Shown here: piece by piece, positions 8,514 to 18,718 of the stretch
Layout: the number at the start of each line of letters is the position of its first letter
How positions within the stretch are numbered: position 1 is the stretch's first letter
Source: Kiloniella spongiae
Lineage (GTDB): Bacteria; Pseudomonadota; Alphaproteobacteria; Kiloniellales; Kiloniellaceae
Assembly (NCBI RefSeq): GCF_001026905.1
Contig: NZ_LAQL01000006.1
Span: 429,300-493,299, forward strand
DNA length: 64,000 nucleotides
Reading direction: 5' to 3'
Translations under genes and position numbers: made by a program
Notes under the pieces: generated by a model
The model's database searches: none
The model's input: the letters and a program-made list of their open reading frames with translations, nothing else
What the model was told of the DNA's origin: nothing

Positions 8514-10124
8514 ATGTTAATCGGGCGGGGACTAGCAGGTATCTATAGCCTGAGCGCTAAGCTGCAATCAATCCGTGGGTGGCAACGGTATGCGATTGCT
8601 GTCGGTTTAGGTGGATTGTCTGCGACAGCTTTTGCACCCTTATTTCTTATTCCTCTTTTGATTCCAGCTTTTGTCGGGTTGCTTTGGTTATGGCAGGGGG
8701 CTGAGACTCCGAAAAAGGCTGCTTTTATCGGATGGGCCTTTGGGACAGGATATTTTGCTGTTGGCCTCTATTGGGTTGGTGCCGCTTTTTTGGTGAACAC
8801 GGCCCGCCACGCTTGGTTAATGCCTTTTGCTATTCTTGCTTTAGCCGCAGGAATGGGGCTTTTCCACCTTCTCGTTGGCTATGCTATGGGAAGGTTAAGG
8901 TTGCAAGGAATTGAGCGTATCCTTGCCTTTACGGCAATTTGGCTCTTTATCGAATGGCTTAGATCCTGGATTTTTACAGGATTCCCTTGGAACCTCATTG
9001 GCTCTGTCTGGACCTTCTCTGATCAGATACTTCAATTTGCAAGTTTGGCTGGTGTATGGGGGTTAAGCGTTCTTTCTCTTCTTGTTGCTAGTGCGCCTTC
9101 GATATTGTTCGAAGGTAAAAGTTTAGCGTTTCCTGAGATGAAACGCCGTGTTGCTTTTGTGTTTTTCATTTTGTGCATGCCGGTTCTGGTTTGGGGGTAT
9201 GGTGCTTTTCGATTAAGTGCGGCATCAACTGGTGATGAAGCCTTTGTCGACAATATAAAATTGCGTTTGGTTCAGCCAAATATTCGACAAGCAGATAAGT
9301 GGAAGCCTGAATTGCGCGGTGAGCATATTGTTACGCAAATGCAGTTGAGTGCGGTTGAGGGTTTTAAGGACATAACTCATGTGATTTGGGCCGAAACAGC
9401 GGTGCCGTTTTTGTTGTCTGGTGACAAAGAGCTGCGGTCTGTTGTCTCTAGGGTTGTACCTCCTTCAGGGTATTTGATTACAGGTGCGCCAAGAGTTGAA
9501 GAGCTGTCTGTAGATGGCGATATCGAACGTAGTTTTCGCAATTCCATGCATGTTTTGGATCGTCGCGGAGATATTATTGATACTTACGACAAATTTCACC
9601 TTGTGCCCTTTGGTGAGTATGTGCCCTTGAAGGATTGGATACCCTTTCTCAAGAAAATGACAGCGGGTAGTTCTGATTTTACCCCGGGGGAAGGTGTCAG
9701 GACAATGAGTGTTCCGGGCCTTCCAGCGATGAGTATGTTAATTTGCTATGAAATTATTTTCCCAGGTGCTGTTGCTAATTCCTCTGAAAGGCCGGATTGG
9801 ATACTCAATTCAACCAACGATGGCTGGTTTGGGATAACCAGTGGCCCTTATCAGCACTTCGGCATGACACAACTCAGGGCTGTTGAAGAGGGGCTTCCTG
9901 TGATTCGTGTCGCGAATACAGGTATATCGGCTTCTATTGATGCGTATGGGCGTGTGGTCAAAAGCCTTGGGTTAGGGGAAAAGGGTGTTGTTGATACGGG
10001 GTTACCTAAAAAAGTATCAAGAAGAACGTTATTTTCTATCCTTGGAAATTTTTCTGTTTTGATACTTATGGTTCTTTTGTTGCTACCACTAGTAATCAGG
10101 CGAAAAAGAGAGGCTGGATCCTAA
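8514..10124 (+). CDS. lnt: Apolipoprotein N-acyltransferase Lnt
   Basis: A 536-aa inner-membrane enzyme. The N-terminal third holds several hydrophobic helices; the rest is a periplasmic nitrilase domain with the catalytic triad in its usual settings: Glu in VIWAETAVPFL, Lys in YDKFHLVPFGEYVP and Cys in MLICYEIIFPG. A final membrane helix (LGNFSVLILMVLLLLPLVI) precedes a basic tail. Lnt adds the third acyl chain to the N-terminal cysteine of lipoproteins so that they can be exported by Lol. Start ATG 8514 is five bases after corC. Confidence 0.95.
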   Translation: MLIGRGLAGIYSLSAKLQSIRGWQRYAIAVGLGGLSATAFAPLFLIPLLIPAFVGLLWLWQGAETPKKAAFIGWAFGTGYFAVGLYWVGAAFLVNTARHAWLMPFAILALAAGMGLFHLLVGYAMGRLRLQGIERILAFTAIWLFIEWLRSWIFTGFPWNLIGSVWTFSDQILQFASLAGVWGLSVLSLLVASAPSILFEGKSLAFPEMKRRVAFVFFILCMPVLVWGYGAFRLSAASTGDEAFVDNIKLRLVQPNIRQADKWKPELRGEHIVTQMQLSAVEGFKDITHVIWAETAVPFLLSGDKELRSVVSRVVPPSGYLITGAPRVEELSVDGDIERSFRNSMHVLDRRGDIIDTYDKFHLVPFGEYVPLKDWIPFLKKMTAGSSDFTPGEGVRTMSVPGLPAMSMLICYEIIFPGAVANSSERPDWILNSTNDGWFGITSGPYQHFGMTQLRAVEEGLPVIRVANTGISASIDAYGRVVKSLGLGEKGVVDTGLPKKVSRRTLFSILGNFSVLILMVLLLLPLVIRRKREAGS

Positions 10125-10228
10125 AAAAATACACTCGTTTGTAAGAAATAAGTTGACTACATACGATAGTATGCATAAATATACTCGTATAGATGGTTGC
10201 TTGTGTGCAGTTTAGAAAGAGTGGAATT

Positions 10229-10711
10229 ATGGGTCGAGTACAAGAAAACGAACCAGTTCGTGGTAAAGGCAAACCAAATCCAGTTGATGTTCATGTTGGT
10301 AGCAGAGTTCGATTGCGTCGGACACTTCTTGGTATGAGCCAGGAGAAGCTTGGCGAAGCTATTGGTCTGACTTTCCAACAAGTTCAAAAGTACGAACGTG
10401 GAGCAAACCGTGTCGGCGCCAGTCGTTTATATGACTTGGCTCGTGTTCTCGAAGTACCAGTCGGGTATTTCTTTGCAGACATGCCTGATGAAGTTGCTTC
10501 ACAGTCACCTGTTCGCTTACGTGAAATGAGCGAAGAAAAGGTTGAAGCTTTTGTTCACGAAGCGGATCCAATGGCGAAACGAGAAACGCTTGAGTTGGTC
10601 AGAGCCTATTACAAGATTGTTGATCCGCATGTGCGCAAGCGTCTTTTTGAAATGACAAAAGCATTGGGTACTGCTGCTGAAACCGCTTCTGAGGAAGCCG
10701 CAAATTCTTAA
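10229..10711 (+). CDS. XRE family transcriptional regulator
   Basis: About 160 aa with an N-terminal Cro/CI-type helix-turn-helix: [60 protein letters not shown]. This is the alphaproteobacterial type commonly found between lnt and metK. The C-terminal half ([23 protein letters not shown]) is helical and family-specific. ATG 10229 is preceded by GTGGA and is preferred over an upstream in-frame start at 10193. Targets are unknown. The gene ends in a strong terminator, so it is separated from metK. Confidence 0.88.
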   Translation: MGRVQENEPVRGKGKPNPVDVHVGSRVRLRRTLLGMSQEKLGEAIGLTFQQVQKYERGANRVGASRLYDLARVLEVPVGYFFADMPDEVASQSPVRLREMSEEKVEAFVHEADPMAKRETLELVRAYYKIVDPHVRKRLFEMTKALGTAAETASEEAANS

Positions 10712-10792
10712 GTTTTGTTAAGACATTGCAGAAAACATCTGTTTAATAGTTGATTTTTGTATGAATCGATAATTAAGCATTGCATTATAGAG

Positions 10793-10821
10793 CGCGATCA
10801 GGCATTCCTGATCGCGTTTTT
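10793..10821 (+). terminator. Intrinsic terminator after the XRE regulator
   Basis: A perfect 10-bp stem, CGCGATCAGG and CCTGATCGCG, with a CATT tetraloop is followed directly by TTTTT. It lies about 80 bases behind the regulator stop. Confidence 0.92.
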
Positions 10822-10933
10822 GCATTATATGCATTTTGCGTTATATAGTGTATTTGATCGGGCATGGGTCGCATTATCGTTATTTTCCGGTGCAACGATC
10901 AATTTTTTTATAATCATATAGAAAGGGGTTGTC

Positions 10934-12106
10934 GTGCGACTTGGCAGCTATCTTTTCACAAGCGAGTCCGTGTCTGAAGGGCACCCTGACAAAGTTTGTG
11001 ATCGCGTATCAGATTCTATCGTAGATCTATACCTATCTCACGACCCGCAGTCCCGTATTGCGGTTGAAACACTTGCAACAACTAACCGGATTGTTTTGGC
11101 CGGTGAAGTTCGTGGTCCTGCCTCGGTAACGCCTGATGTTATCGAAGAAGTGGCTCGTCAGGCTGTTCGTGATATTGGCTATGAACAAGACGGTTTCCAC
11201 TGGAAAAACATGGATGTGCAAAATTTCATCCATGAGCAATCTGTGGATATCGCCCAGGGCGTTGATGCTGCTGGAAATAAAGACGAAGGTGCTGGTGACC
11301 AGGGTATTATGTTCGGTTATGCCTGTAAGGAAACCGAAGGTTATATGCCTGCGCCAATTTTTTATTCGCACAATATTTTACGTTCCTTGGCTGATGTCCG
11401 TCATTCCGGTGAAGAGCCAGGCTTGGGGCCAGATGCAAAAAGCCAGGTAACACTGGAATATGTCGATGGCAAACCTGTTCGTGCGACGTCTGTCGTTGTG
11501 TCCACTCAACATGCTGAGGGTATGGATAATGATCAGATTCGTGAAATCGTGCGTCGACATGTCGAAAAAGAACTCCCACAAGGCTGGATGTGTTCTGATG
11601 ATGAGTTTTACGTAAACCCGACAGGTCGCTTCGTTATTGGTGGACCTGATGGTGACGCCGGTCTAACCGGTCGTAAGATTATCGTTGATACATACGGTGG
11701 TGCAGCACCGCATGGTGGTGGTGCGTTCTCTGGTAAAGATCCGACCAAAGTTGATCGTTCAGCTGCTTATGCTGCACGCTATCTTGCGAAAAACGTTGTT
11801 GGTGCTGGCCTTGCCGAGCGCTGCACAATTCAGGTTTCGTATGCGATTGGTGTGTCTAAACCGCTTTCACTTTATGTGAACACCCATGGCACAGGCCAGG
11901 TTGATGAGCAGAAGCTTCCAGCTATCCTTATGGATATCATGGATCTTTCTCCACGCGGTATTCGTGAGCATCTGGCTTTGAACAAGCCTGTTTATGCACG
12001 TACAGCTGCTTATGGCCACTTTGGCCGTCGTCCGGAAGATGATGGAGGCTTCTCGTGGGAGCGTCTTGATCTTGTGGATAACCTTAAGTCAGCTTTTAAT
12101 CTATAA
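10934..12106 (+). CDS. metK: S-adenosylmethionine synthetase
   Basis: A 390-aa MetK with the N-terminal [16 protein letters not shown] motif, the ATP-binding [12 protein letters not shown] hexapeptide region and the P-loop-like [23 protein letters not shown]. It makes S-adenosylmethionine from methionine and ATP. Start GTG 10934 is well supported by an AAAGGGG Shine-Dalgarno sequence and gives the usual [12 protein letters not shown]-terminus. The leader from 10822 to 10933 contains an ATCGTT/AACGAT hairpin near 10876-10900, but I could not match it to a known SAM or SAH riboswitch. trmB follows closely and provides a direct SAM consumer. Confidence 0.96.
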   Translation: MRLGSYLFTSESVSEGHPDKVCDRVSDSIVDLYLSHDPQSRIAVETLATTNRIVLAGEVRGPASVTPDVIEEVARQAVRDIGYEQDGFHWKNMDVQNFIHEQSVDIAQGVDAAGNKDEGAGDQGIMFGYACKETEGYMPAPIFYSHNILRSLADVRHSGEEPGLGPDAKSQVTLEYVDGKPVRATSVVVSTQHAEGMDNDQIREIVRRHVEKELPQGWMCSDDEFYVNPTGRFVIGGPDGDAGLTGRKIIVDTYGGAAPHGGGAFSGKDPTKVDRSAAYAARYLAKNVVGAGLAERCTIQVSYAIGVSKPLSLYVNTHGTGQVDEQKLPAILMDIMDLSPRGIREHLALNKPVYARTAAYGHFGRRPEDDGGFSWERLDLVDNLKSAFNL

Positions 12107-12134
12107 GAGCTGAAGAAGACGTAGAGTAAAGAAG

Positions 12135-12842
12135 ATGAGCGATCCTGTTAAGCGTAGTACTTTTTATGGCCGACGACAGGGTCGCCCTCTGCGGAAAAAG
12201 GCGACTGAGCTTGTCGAAACAGTTCTGCCAAAAATCCAGATAACGTTGGATGATCCAGAAAACATAACTCCTTATAATCTGGATGATATGTTCGGACGAT
12301 CCGACCATGAAACATGGCTTGAAATTGGTTTTGGCGGTGGCGAGCATTTGGCTTGGCAAGCAGAACGCAACCCTGATGTTAATTTGATTGGGGCTGAGTA
12401 CTTTATTAATGGCGTGGCCAGTTTACTTGGTCATCTTGATGATAATGGTGCCGGGAACGTCCGTATCTATCGGGGCGATGTGCGCGATATGATGCCGTTC
12501 TTGCCCAAGAATTCCCTGAGTAAGGTTTTCATTCTTTTTCCGGATCCCTGGCATAAAGCCCGCCATAACAAGCGTCGCATTGTCCAGATCGAAACGCTGG
12601 ATCTTTTTGCAGACTTGCTTGTAGATGGTGGTGAACTTCGTATGGCAACGGATGATATGGGGTATCTGCAGTGGATGCTCGAGAGAACGGTTCCTCACCC
12701 TTTGTTTGATTGGCAAGCTGAATCAAAAGACGACTGGAGCCAGCGTACAGATGATTGGCCTAAAACCCGGTACGAAGAAAAGGCTCTGAAAAAAGGCCTC
12801 AAGCCAGGGTATTTACGTTTCAAAAGAGTACCGCGTACATAA
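12135..12842 (+). CDS. trmB: tRNA (guanine-N7)-methyltransferase TrmB
   Basis: A 235-aa SAM-dependent methyltransferase. It has the family opening FYGRRQGRPLRKKA, the SAM motif LEIGFGGGEHLAWQA, and the TrmB signature VFILFPDPWHKARHNKRRIVQ. It methylates G46 in the variable loop of tRNAs. It starts 28 bases after metK and is probably co-transcribed with it. The next 250 bases are non-coding and carry the rimP leader. Confidence 0.95.
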   Translation: MSDPVKRSTFYGRRQGRPLRKKATELVETVLPKIQITLDDPENITPYNLDDMFGRSDHETWLEIGFGGGEHLAWQAERNPDVNLIGAEYFINGVASLLGHLDDNGAGNVRIYRGDVRDMMPFLPKNSLSKVFILFPDPWHKARHNKRRIVQIETLDLFADLLVDGGELRMATDDMGYLQWMLERTVPHPLFDWQAESKDDWSQRTDDWPKTRYEEKALKKGLKPGYLRFKRVPRT

Positions 12843-12914
12843 GGTCCTTGATATACTGTTGATCGCTAAGCATATGGTAAACAGTGCTTTTCTTGTGGTT
12901 TTACAAAAGCGCTT

Positions 12915-13012
12915 GCACTGTAATGGGGCTGGGGGTACAGTGCGCGCGGGACACACTTTGTTGTAGCCCGCTACATCGAAGTTTTGAAAGCGGGCCTTAA
13001 GGCCCATTTTTT
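12915..13012 (+). promoter_or_regulatory. Structured leader of the rimP-nusA-infB operon with terminator/antiterminator
   Basis: Three elements lie between trmB and rimP. First, an 8-bp perfect stem (GCACTGTA at 12915-12922, TACAGTGC at 12936-12943) with a G-rich loop. Second, GCCCGCT at 12966-12972, which can pair with AGCGGGC at 12989-12995. Third, a terminator hairpin GGGCC-TTAA-GGCCC followed by TTTTTT (12992-13012). The second and third pairings share the GGGC bases and exclude each other, which is the geometry of an attenuator. It may simply be the trmB terminator, but it lies about 150 bases past trmB and 85 before rimP. Confidence 0.6.
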
Positions 13013-13096
13013 GTATCTAAATTCAGCGCCTTCAATTGTTTTTATTTTTTTTATCAAAGACATAGGTCTGGCGCACATGCAAACGGAGATGAGTTA

Positions 13097-13642
13097 TTGT
13101 TGGACGCTAAAGGAGGTACGATACCTCTTCTTGCCAAAACGAGTGACGGTAAAGCTGCCCAGATAGAGCAGATTATAGCCCCGACTCTAGCGTCTATGGG
13201 CTTTGATATCGTTCGTGTTATGATTACAGGTGGTGATGAGCGCAAAACGCTGCAAGTGATGGCTGAACATAGTGATCTTACTGAGATCATGACAGTTGAG
13301 AACTGTTCAGATATCAGTCGCGCGATTGAGGCTCTTTTGGATGTGGAAGATCCTATTTCCGGTGCTTTTCGTCTAGAAGTAAGCTCCGCTGGTATAGATC
13401 GTCCATTAACACGCTTATCAGATTTTCAGCGCTTTGCCGGCTTTGATGCCAGGGTTGAAATGTTGATTAACGTTGATGGTCGCAGACGTTTTAAAGGGCG
13501 TCTTCTTGGTGTCGAAGGTGAAGCTATTCATCTCGACTTGGAAGAGGAAGAAGCCGAAGTATATCTGGCTTTTCAGGACATGTCGCGCGCAAAGCTTATT
13601 TTGACCGATGAACTGATTGCTGCAGCACAAGCGGGTGGATAA
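13097..13642 (+). CDS. rimP: Ribosome maturation factor RimP
   Basis: A 181-aa protein with the RimP core QIEQIIAPTLASMGFDIVRVMITGG, TVENCSDISRAIEALLDVEDPI and the signature LEVSSAGIDRPLTRLSDFQRFAG, followed by the SH3-like C-terminal domain. It assists 30S assembly. No ATG is in frame: TTG 13097 sits eight bases after a GGAG at 13085. A very strong AAAGGAGGT lies inside the gene just downstream (13109-13117) with no obvious start codon behind it, which is odd. It heads the rimP-nusA-ylxR-infB-rbfA-truB operon. Confidence 0.93.
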   Translation: MLDAKGGTIPLLAKTSDGKAAQIEQIIAPTLASMGFDIVRVMITGGDERKTLQVMAEHSDLTEIMTVENCSDISRAIEALLDVEDPISGAFRLEVSSAGIDRPLTRLSDFQRFAGFDARVEMLINVDGRRRFKGRLLGVEGEAIHLDLEEEEAEVYLAFQDMSRAKLILTDELIAAAQAGG

Positions 13643-13766
13643 CGCGCGCTTGTGAATAATGCGTTGTAGAGCGGCATAGATACGTCGCGCTATAGGATAA
13701 ACAAGTGAAGTGATAGTACGGAATTTAAATTCGGGCTGTCATGATAGATTGAGGATTTGAGGGCAA

Positions 13767-15311
13767 ATGGAAACGACTGCTCTTTATAGAACTGAACTTC
13801 TTCAGGTTGCTGAAGCTGTTGCTCGTGAAAAAAGTATTGAGCGCGATGAAGTGCTTGATGCCATGGAGCAGGCTATTTCCAAAGCTGGACGCGCTAAATA
13901 TGGTCATGAGCGCGATATTCGTGCTGAGATTGATCGTAAAACCGGCGAAGTTAGATTGCGTCGTTATACAGAGGTTGTTGAGGAAGTTGAAAATGAACTG
14001 ACTCAAACAACGCTCAAAGATGCAAGAGTTCGTCAGGCTGATATTGAAATTGGTGAATTTTTCTTTGATGAACTGCCACCAATTGATCTTGGCCGTATTG
14101 CTGCGCAGACTGCGAAGCAGGTTATTGTCCAAAAAGTTCGCGATGCCGAGCGTGCCAGACAATTCCGTGAATATAAAGACCGTGTTGGTGAAGTTATCAA
14201 TGGTGTCGTTAAGCGGAATGAGTTTGGTAACGTTACTGTTGATTTGGGTAAAGCCGAAGCGATTATGCGTCGTGACGAAACACTCCCGCGTGAGAATTTC
14301 CGCAATGGTGATCGTGTTCGCGCATACATTTATGATGTACGCGAAGAACCTCGTGGGCCTCAAATTTTTGTTTCCCGCTCACACCCACAGTTCATGGCGA
14401 AACTTTTCTCGCAAGAAGTGCCTGAAATTTATGATGGTGTGATCGAAATTAAAGCTGTAGCCCGTGACCCGGGAAGCCGTGCCAAGATCTCTGTTCTTTC
14501 TGAAGATGCATCAATTGATCCTGTCGGCGCTTGTGTTGGTTTGCGTGGTAGCCGTGTTCAGGCAATCGTGACTGAACTTCAGGGCGAGAAGATTGATATC
14601 ATTCCATGGTCTCCGGATGTCGCGACATTCGTTGTGAATGCTCTGGCTCCAGCCGAAGTTTCCAAAGTTGTTTTGGATGAAGACTCAAAGCGTATCGAAG
14701 TTGTTGTCCCAGATGATCAGCTTTCTCTTGCGATCGGTCGACGTGGTCAGAACGTTCGTTTGGCCTCCATCCTGACTGGTTGGGATATTGATATTATGAC
14801 CGACGAAGAAGAATCTCGTCGCCGTCAGGAAGAAATCAAGCAGCGGTCACAAAACTTCATAGATGCACTTGATGTTGATGATGTAATTTCTCACCTTCTT
14901 GTTGCAGAGGGCTTTGAAAGTGTTGAGCAAGTGGGATACGTTCCTGTTGATGAGCTTGCTGCAATCGAGGGCTTTGACGAAGATATCGCTGAAGAACTTC
15001 GTAATCGCGCCCGTACGCATCTTGAAGCACATGAGAAAGAGTTGGAAGAGTCTCGTAAAAACCTGGGCGTTCAAGATGACTTGATGTCTGTTGACGGTTT
15101 GTCTTCTGAGCAGGTGGTTCATTTGGGTGAGCAGGGTATTAAAACGCTGGATGATCTCGCTGACTTGGCTGGTGATGAGCTTGTTGAGATGCTTGGCGAA
15201 GAGCTTGCGATTTCAGAAGATAAAGCGAACGAAATTATCATGGCATCACGCGCGCACTGGTTTGCAGATGAAGAGACAACTGCTGCTGAACCTGCTGAGG
15301 CGAGTGAATAG
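13767..15311 (+). CDS. nusA: Transcription termination/antitermination factor NusA
   Basis: A 514-aa NusA with N-terminal RNAP-binding domain, S1 domain (GEVINGVVKRNEFGNVTVDLG), KH1 (VGACVGLRGSRVQAIVTELQGEKIDII) and KH2 (LSLAIGRRGQNVRLASILTGWDIDI). Two acidic helix-hairpin-helix repeats follow from about residue 365 to the end. NusA modulates pausing, termination and antitermination. The 124-base gap from rimP has no obvious terminator. The acidic repeats are the alphaproteobacterial or gammaproteobacterial type that contact the polymerase alpha subunit. Confidence 0.96.
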   Translation: METTALYRTELLQVAEAVAREKSIERDEVLDAMEQAISKAGRAKYGHERDIRAEIDRKTGEVRLRRYTEVVEEVENELTQTTLKDARVRQADIEIGEFFFDELPPIDLGRIAAQTAKQVIVQKVRDAERARQFREYKDRVGEVINGVVKRNEFGNVTVDLGKAEAIMRRDETLPRENFRNGDRVRAYIYDVREEPRGPQIFVSRSHPQFMAKLFSQEVPEIYDGVIEIKAVARDPGSRAKISVLSEDASIDPVGACVGLRGSRVQAIVTELQGEKIDIIPWSPDVATFVVNALAPAEVSKVVLDEDSKRIEVVVPDDQLSLAIGRRGQNVRLASILTGWDIDIMTDEEESRRRQEEIKQRSQNFIDALDVDDVISHLLVAEGFESVEQVGYVPVDELAAIEGFDEDIAEELRNRARTHLEAHEKELEESRKNLGVQDDLMSVDGLSSEQVVHLGEQGIKTLDDLADLAGDELVEMLGEELAISEDKANEIIMASRAHWFADEETTAAEPAEASE

Positions 15312-15334
15312 ATAAAGCCAGAGGATTAGATACT

Positions 15335-16015
15335 TTGGTTAAGTCTGTAACGACGAAAAAAGCTGAGGGAAAAAAGAAGGTCAGAAAAAAGCGAAAGAGC
15401 GAACCTGAAAGACGCTGCATCGCTTCTGGTGATCTTTTTCCTCAGTCGGCCCTGTTGAAATTTGTGATCGGGCCGGAGGGAAATGTGGTTCCGGATTTAT
15501 TCGGAAAACTGCCGGGACGCGGAATCTGGTTGTCTCCAAGCCGGGATATGGTAGAGAAAGCGTGTCATAAGCAATTATTCGCTCGTTCGGCAAAAGCGAA
15601 AGTCAAAGTACCCGATGATTTGATCGGGCAACTTGACGCGCAGCTAACGAAACGTTGCCTTGATGCTCTAGGTCTGGCAAAACGTGCAGGACATTTAGTA
15701 GCAGGGTTTGAGAAAACGAAAGCTTGGCTTTCTTCAGGGAACGTCAAGATACTTGTACAAGCCGCAGACGCGGCAGAAGATGGGCGCGGTAAAATTCGTG
15801 CATTGGCCAGGGCGATTGATCCTGATTTGCCGATAAACGAAATTTTTACCGGGCATGAGCTAGGGCAAGCGCTAGGCCGAGATACTTGGGTACATGTAGC
15901 GCTTAGACCGAGTGGAATCGCTGATAGGTTCGCCGCTGATGTGGCGCGGTTGTTAGCTGTAAGAGGAATTGCGGGACATCCCGCCAAAAAAGTAAGTGGA
16001 CGCCTGAAAGAATGA
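15335..16015 (+). CDS. ylxR: YlxR (DUF448) and ribosomal L7Ae-like fusion protein
   Basis: A 226-aa two-domain RNA-binding protein. After a lysine-rich N-terminus the YlxR domain shows [21 protein letters not shown] and the [18 protein letters not shown] motif. From about residue 105 an L7Ae/YlxQ-like domain follows ([28 protein letters not shown]). This fusion is common in alphaproteobacteria, where other bacteria have separate ylxR and ylxQ genes. Its position between nusA and infB is conserved. Start is TTG 15335 after an AGAGGA. The 3' end overlaps infB by four bases. Confidence 0.9.
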   Translation: MVKSVTTKKAEGKKKVRKKRKSEPERRCIASGDLFPQSALLKFVIGPEGNVVPDLFGKLPGRGIWLSPSRDMVEKACHKQLFARSAKAKVKVPDDLIGQLDAQLTKRCLDALGLAKRAGHLVAGFEKTKAWLSSGNVKILVQAADAAEDGRGKIRALARAIDPDLPINEIFTGHELGQALGRDTWVHVALRPSGIADRFAADVARLLAVRGIAGHPAKKVSGRLKE

Positions 16016-18690
16016 CCTCGAGCAAGGACACCAGTAAGAGCAAAAAGCCGCTGACATTAAGCCGGCCGAATACGCTTGAGTTGAAGAAAACTGTAGAAAC
16101 CGGCCAGGTTAAGCAGAGTTTTAGCCATGGGCGGTCTAAATCCGTTACTGTGGAAGTCAAACGTAGCCGGACATTTGAACGCGGTGAGAGTGGACGCATG
16201 GCAGAAGTCACTGCGCCAGAACCTAGTCTGACCGAAGCGCCGAAGCCAGAGAAGAAAGCACCTGCTGCACCTAAAAAAGTGGCAAAGCCTGTGGCGCCGC
16301 ATGATGATCTGACGAATGCTGAAAAAGCAAAACGTATGCAGGTCCTTGCGGCCGCACGTGAAGCTGAAGAGAGCAAAAAGCAGGCTGCAGAAGAAGAGCA
16401 AAAGCGTTTGGACGAAGAAAACAAACGCAAAGCCGCAATTCAGGCTGAAGAAGACGCCCGTTATGCTGCGGAAGAAGCTGAGCGCGTAAAAGCTGAACAG
16501 GCTGTTGCTCGGGCTGAAAACACTAAAAGCTCTATGGAAAAAGCAGAAGAAGAAGCCAAGGCTGCTGCACGTGTAACGACAGAAGCACGTAAGAAGCGTG
16601 AAGCTGCTGAGCGTGCGCCTGATCCTCGTTCGGCCAAGCCAAAGCCAAGACCAAAGAAAAAGCCTAATGTTGCACCGGCATCTGTTGGGGAAGCTATCGC
16701 AAATGAGCTTGGTGGTCGTGTCAAGCAAGGTAACAAACCTACCTTTGTTCCAAAGCAGGCTACTGATAAAAAAGAGGCTACTGGTGATCGTCGTAATAAA
16801 GGCAAGCTAACGATATCCAGTGCAACTTCGGATAATGATGGTCGTCAACGTTCGTTGGCATCGGTTAAACGTCGTCGTCAGAAGAAACTTCAGCAAGAGC
16901 GTGGTGGAAATCGTGCTGCTCCGATGAAGGTCTTACGCGAAGTTATCCTGCCTGAAACAATTACCGTCCAAGAACTCGCCAACCGTATGGCAGAGCGGGC
17001 CACAGAAGTTATCAAGCAGCTGATGAAACTTGGTGTAATGGCAACGATCAATCAGACGATTGATGCGGATACAGCAGAGTTGGTTATTCAGGAACTGGGT
17101 CATACAATTAAACGTGTTACAGCAGCTGATGTTGAAGAGGGTATCCTTGGTAACCAGGATGAAACCGATGATGAACAGCAGCCGCGTTCACCTGTGGTTA
17201 CGATCATGGGCCACGTGGATCATGGTAAAACATCGTTGTTGGATGCTATTCGCTCTGCGGATGTTGTCCGTGGTGAAGCTGGTGGTATTACACAGCACAT
17301 TGGTGCTTATCAGGTGAACCTGGCCTCTGGTAATAAAATCACTTTCCTGGATACACCGGGTCACGCTGCTTTTACTGAAATGCGCCTACGTGGTGCAACT
17401 GTAACAGATATCGTTGTTCTGGTTGTTGCTGGTGATGACGGTATCATGGAGCAGACAGTTGAGGCGATTAACCACGCTAAAGCTTCCGATGCGCCGATCA
17501 TTGTCGCGATCAACAAAATGGATAAGCCTGAAGCAAATGCTGATCGTGTGAAGCAGGAACTGCTTCAACATGAGCTTATTGTCGAAGACATGGGTGGTGA
17601 GATCCAGACTGTTGAAGTTTCAGCAAAAACAAAAATGGGTATTGATAAGCTTGAAGAAGCGATCATGCTCCAGGCTGAATTACTTGAATTGAAAGCAAAT
17701 GCGGATCGTGCAGCTATCGGCGCTGTAATTGAAGCTAAGCTCGATAAAGGCCGTGGTTCTGTCGCGACTGTACTTGTACAAAAAGGAACGCTGAATGTTG
17801 GCGATATCTTTGTAACAGGTAGCGAGTGGGGTCGTGTTCGTGCCATGACAAACGAACGTGGTCAAAAGGTGAATTCTGCTGGACCGTCACTTCCTGTTGA
17901 GGTGCTGGGTCTAAACGGTACACCGAGTGCTGGTGATGACTTTGTTGTTGTTGAAAATGATGCCAAAGCTCGTGAAATCGCGGAATATCGTGAACAGAAG
18001 AAAAAAGATCTTGCTGCTGCAGCGGCCGGTCGTGGTTCTCTGGAACAGATGCTTGCCAAGCTTAAAGAGGGTAAAGCAGAAGAACTTCCGGTTATTGTCA
18101 AAGCTGATGTACACGGTTCTATGGAAGCTATTGCTACAAGCTTGCAGAAAATGAACACTGACGAAGTTAAGGTGAACATTCTTCATACCGGGGTTGGTGC
18201 AATCAACGAATCTGATATTACTTTGGCTCAGTCTACGGGTGCATTCGTTATTGCTTTTAACGTTCGTGCGAACCCGCAGGCACGTGAAATGTCACGTCGC
18301 GAAAACGTGGACATTCGTTATTACTCCATCATCTACAATGTTGTTGATGATGTGAAAGCAGCGATGAGCGGCCTTCTTGAGCCTGAACAGCGCGAGAAAT
18401 TCACCGGGTATGCCCAAATCCGTGAAGTCTTTAATATTACCAAGGTTGGTAAAATTGCTGGTTGCATGATCACCGAAGGTTCAGTTCAACGCGGATCTAA
18501 AGTTCGCTTGCTACGCGATAATGTGGTTATCCATGACGGTTCTCTGAAGACTTTGCGTCGCTTCAAAGATGAAGTGAAGGAAGTCAAAGAAGGCTACGAG
18601 TGTGGTATGGCCTTTGAAAACTATTCAGACATTCAAGTGGGCGACCAGATTGAGTGTTACGTCATCGAAGAAATCGCACGAGAGCTATAA
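16012..18690 (+). CDS. infB: Translation initiation factor IF-2
   Basis: An 892-aa GTPase. The first roughly 300 residues are the charged, Ala/Lys/Glu-rich N-terminal extension with long coiled-coil character. The G domain begins near residue 395 with [18 protein letters not shown] (G1), then [13 protein letters not shown] (G3) and INKMDKPEA (G4). Domains II-IV follow. IF-2 brings fMet-tRNA to the 30S P site. The start overlaps ylxR by four bases, implying coupling. Confidence 0.97.
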   Translation: MTSSKDTSKSKKPLTLSRPNTLELKKTVETGQVKQSFSHGRSKSVTVEVKRSRTFERGESGRMAEVTAPEPSLTEAPKPEKKAPAAPKKVAKPVAPHDDLTNAEKAKRMQVLAAAREAEESKKQAAEEEQKRLDEENKRKAAIQAEEDARYAAEEAERVKAEQAVARAENTKSSMEKAEEEAKAAARVTTEARKKREAAERAPDPRSAKPKPRPKKKPNVAPASVGEAIANELGGRVKQGNKPTFVPKQATDKKEATGDRRNKGKLTISSATSDNDGRQRSLASVKRRRQKKLQQERGGNRAAPMKVLREVILPETITVQELANRMAERATEVIKQLMKLGVMATINQTIDADTAELVIQELGHTIKRVTAADVEEGILGNQDETDDEQQPRSPVVTIMGHVDHGKTSLLDAIRSADVVRGEAGGITQHIGAYQVNLASGNKITFLDTPGHAAFTEMRLRGATVTDIVVLVVAGDDGIMEQTVEAINHAKASDAPIIVAINKMDKPEANADRVKQELLQHELIVEDMGGEIQTVEVSAKTKMGIDKLEEAIMLQAELLELKANADRAAIGAVIEAKLDKGRGSVATVLVQKGTLNVGDIFVTGSEWGRVRAMTNERGQKVNSAGPSLPVEVLGLNGTPSAGDDFVVVENDAKAREIAEYREQKKKDLAAAAAGRGSLEQMLAKLKEGKAEELPVIVKADVHGSMEAIATSLQKMNTDEVKVNILHTGVGAINESDITLAQSTGAFVIAFNVRANPQAREMSRRENVDIRYYSIIYNVVDDVKAAMSGLLEPEQREKFTGYAQIREVFNITKVGKIAGCMITEGSVQRGSKVRLLRDNVVIHDGSLKTLRRFKDEVKEVKEGYECGMAFENYSDIQVGDQIECYVIEEIAREL

Positions 18691-18718
18691 TAGCTCTCGT
18701 CAGCGATAAAGGGATGAT

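Noticed and set aside
10822..10933. SAM or SAH riboswitch upstream of metK
   Set aside because: The leader has only a short ATCGTT/AACGAT hairpin. I could not match the conserved cores of SAM-II, SAM/SAH or SAH riboswitches.
12984..13166. Small rightward frame overlapping the rimP leader and start
   Set aside because: It covers the terminator hairpin and runs into rimP out of frame; no protein-like pattern.
15903..16805. Long antisense frames opposite infB and ylxR
   Set aside because: They arise from the Ala/Lys/Glu-rich repeats of the IF-2 N-terminus, are biased in composition and lack ribosome-binding sites.
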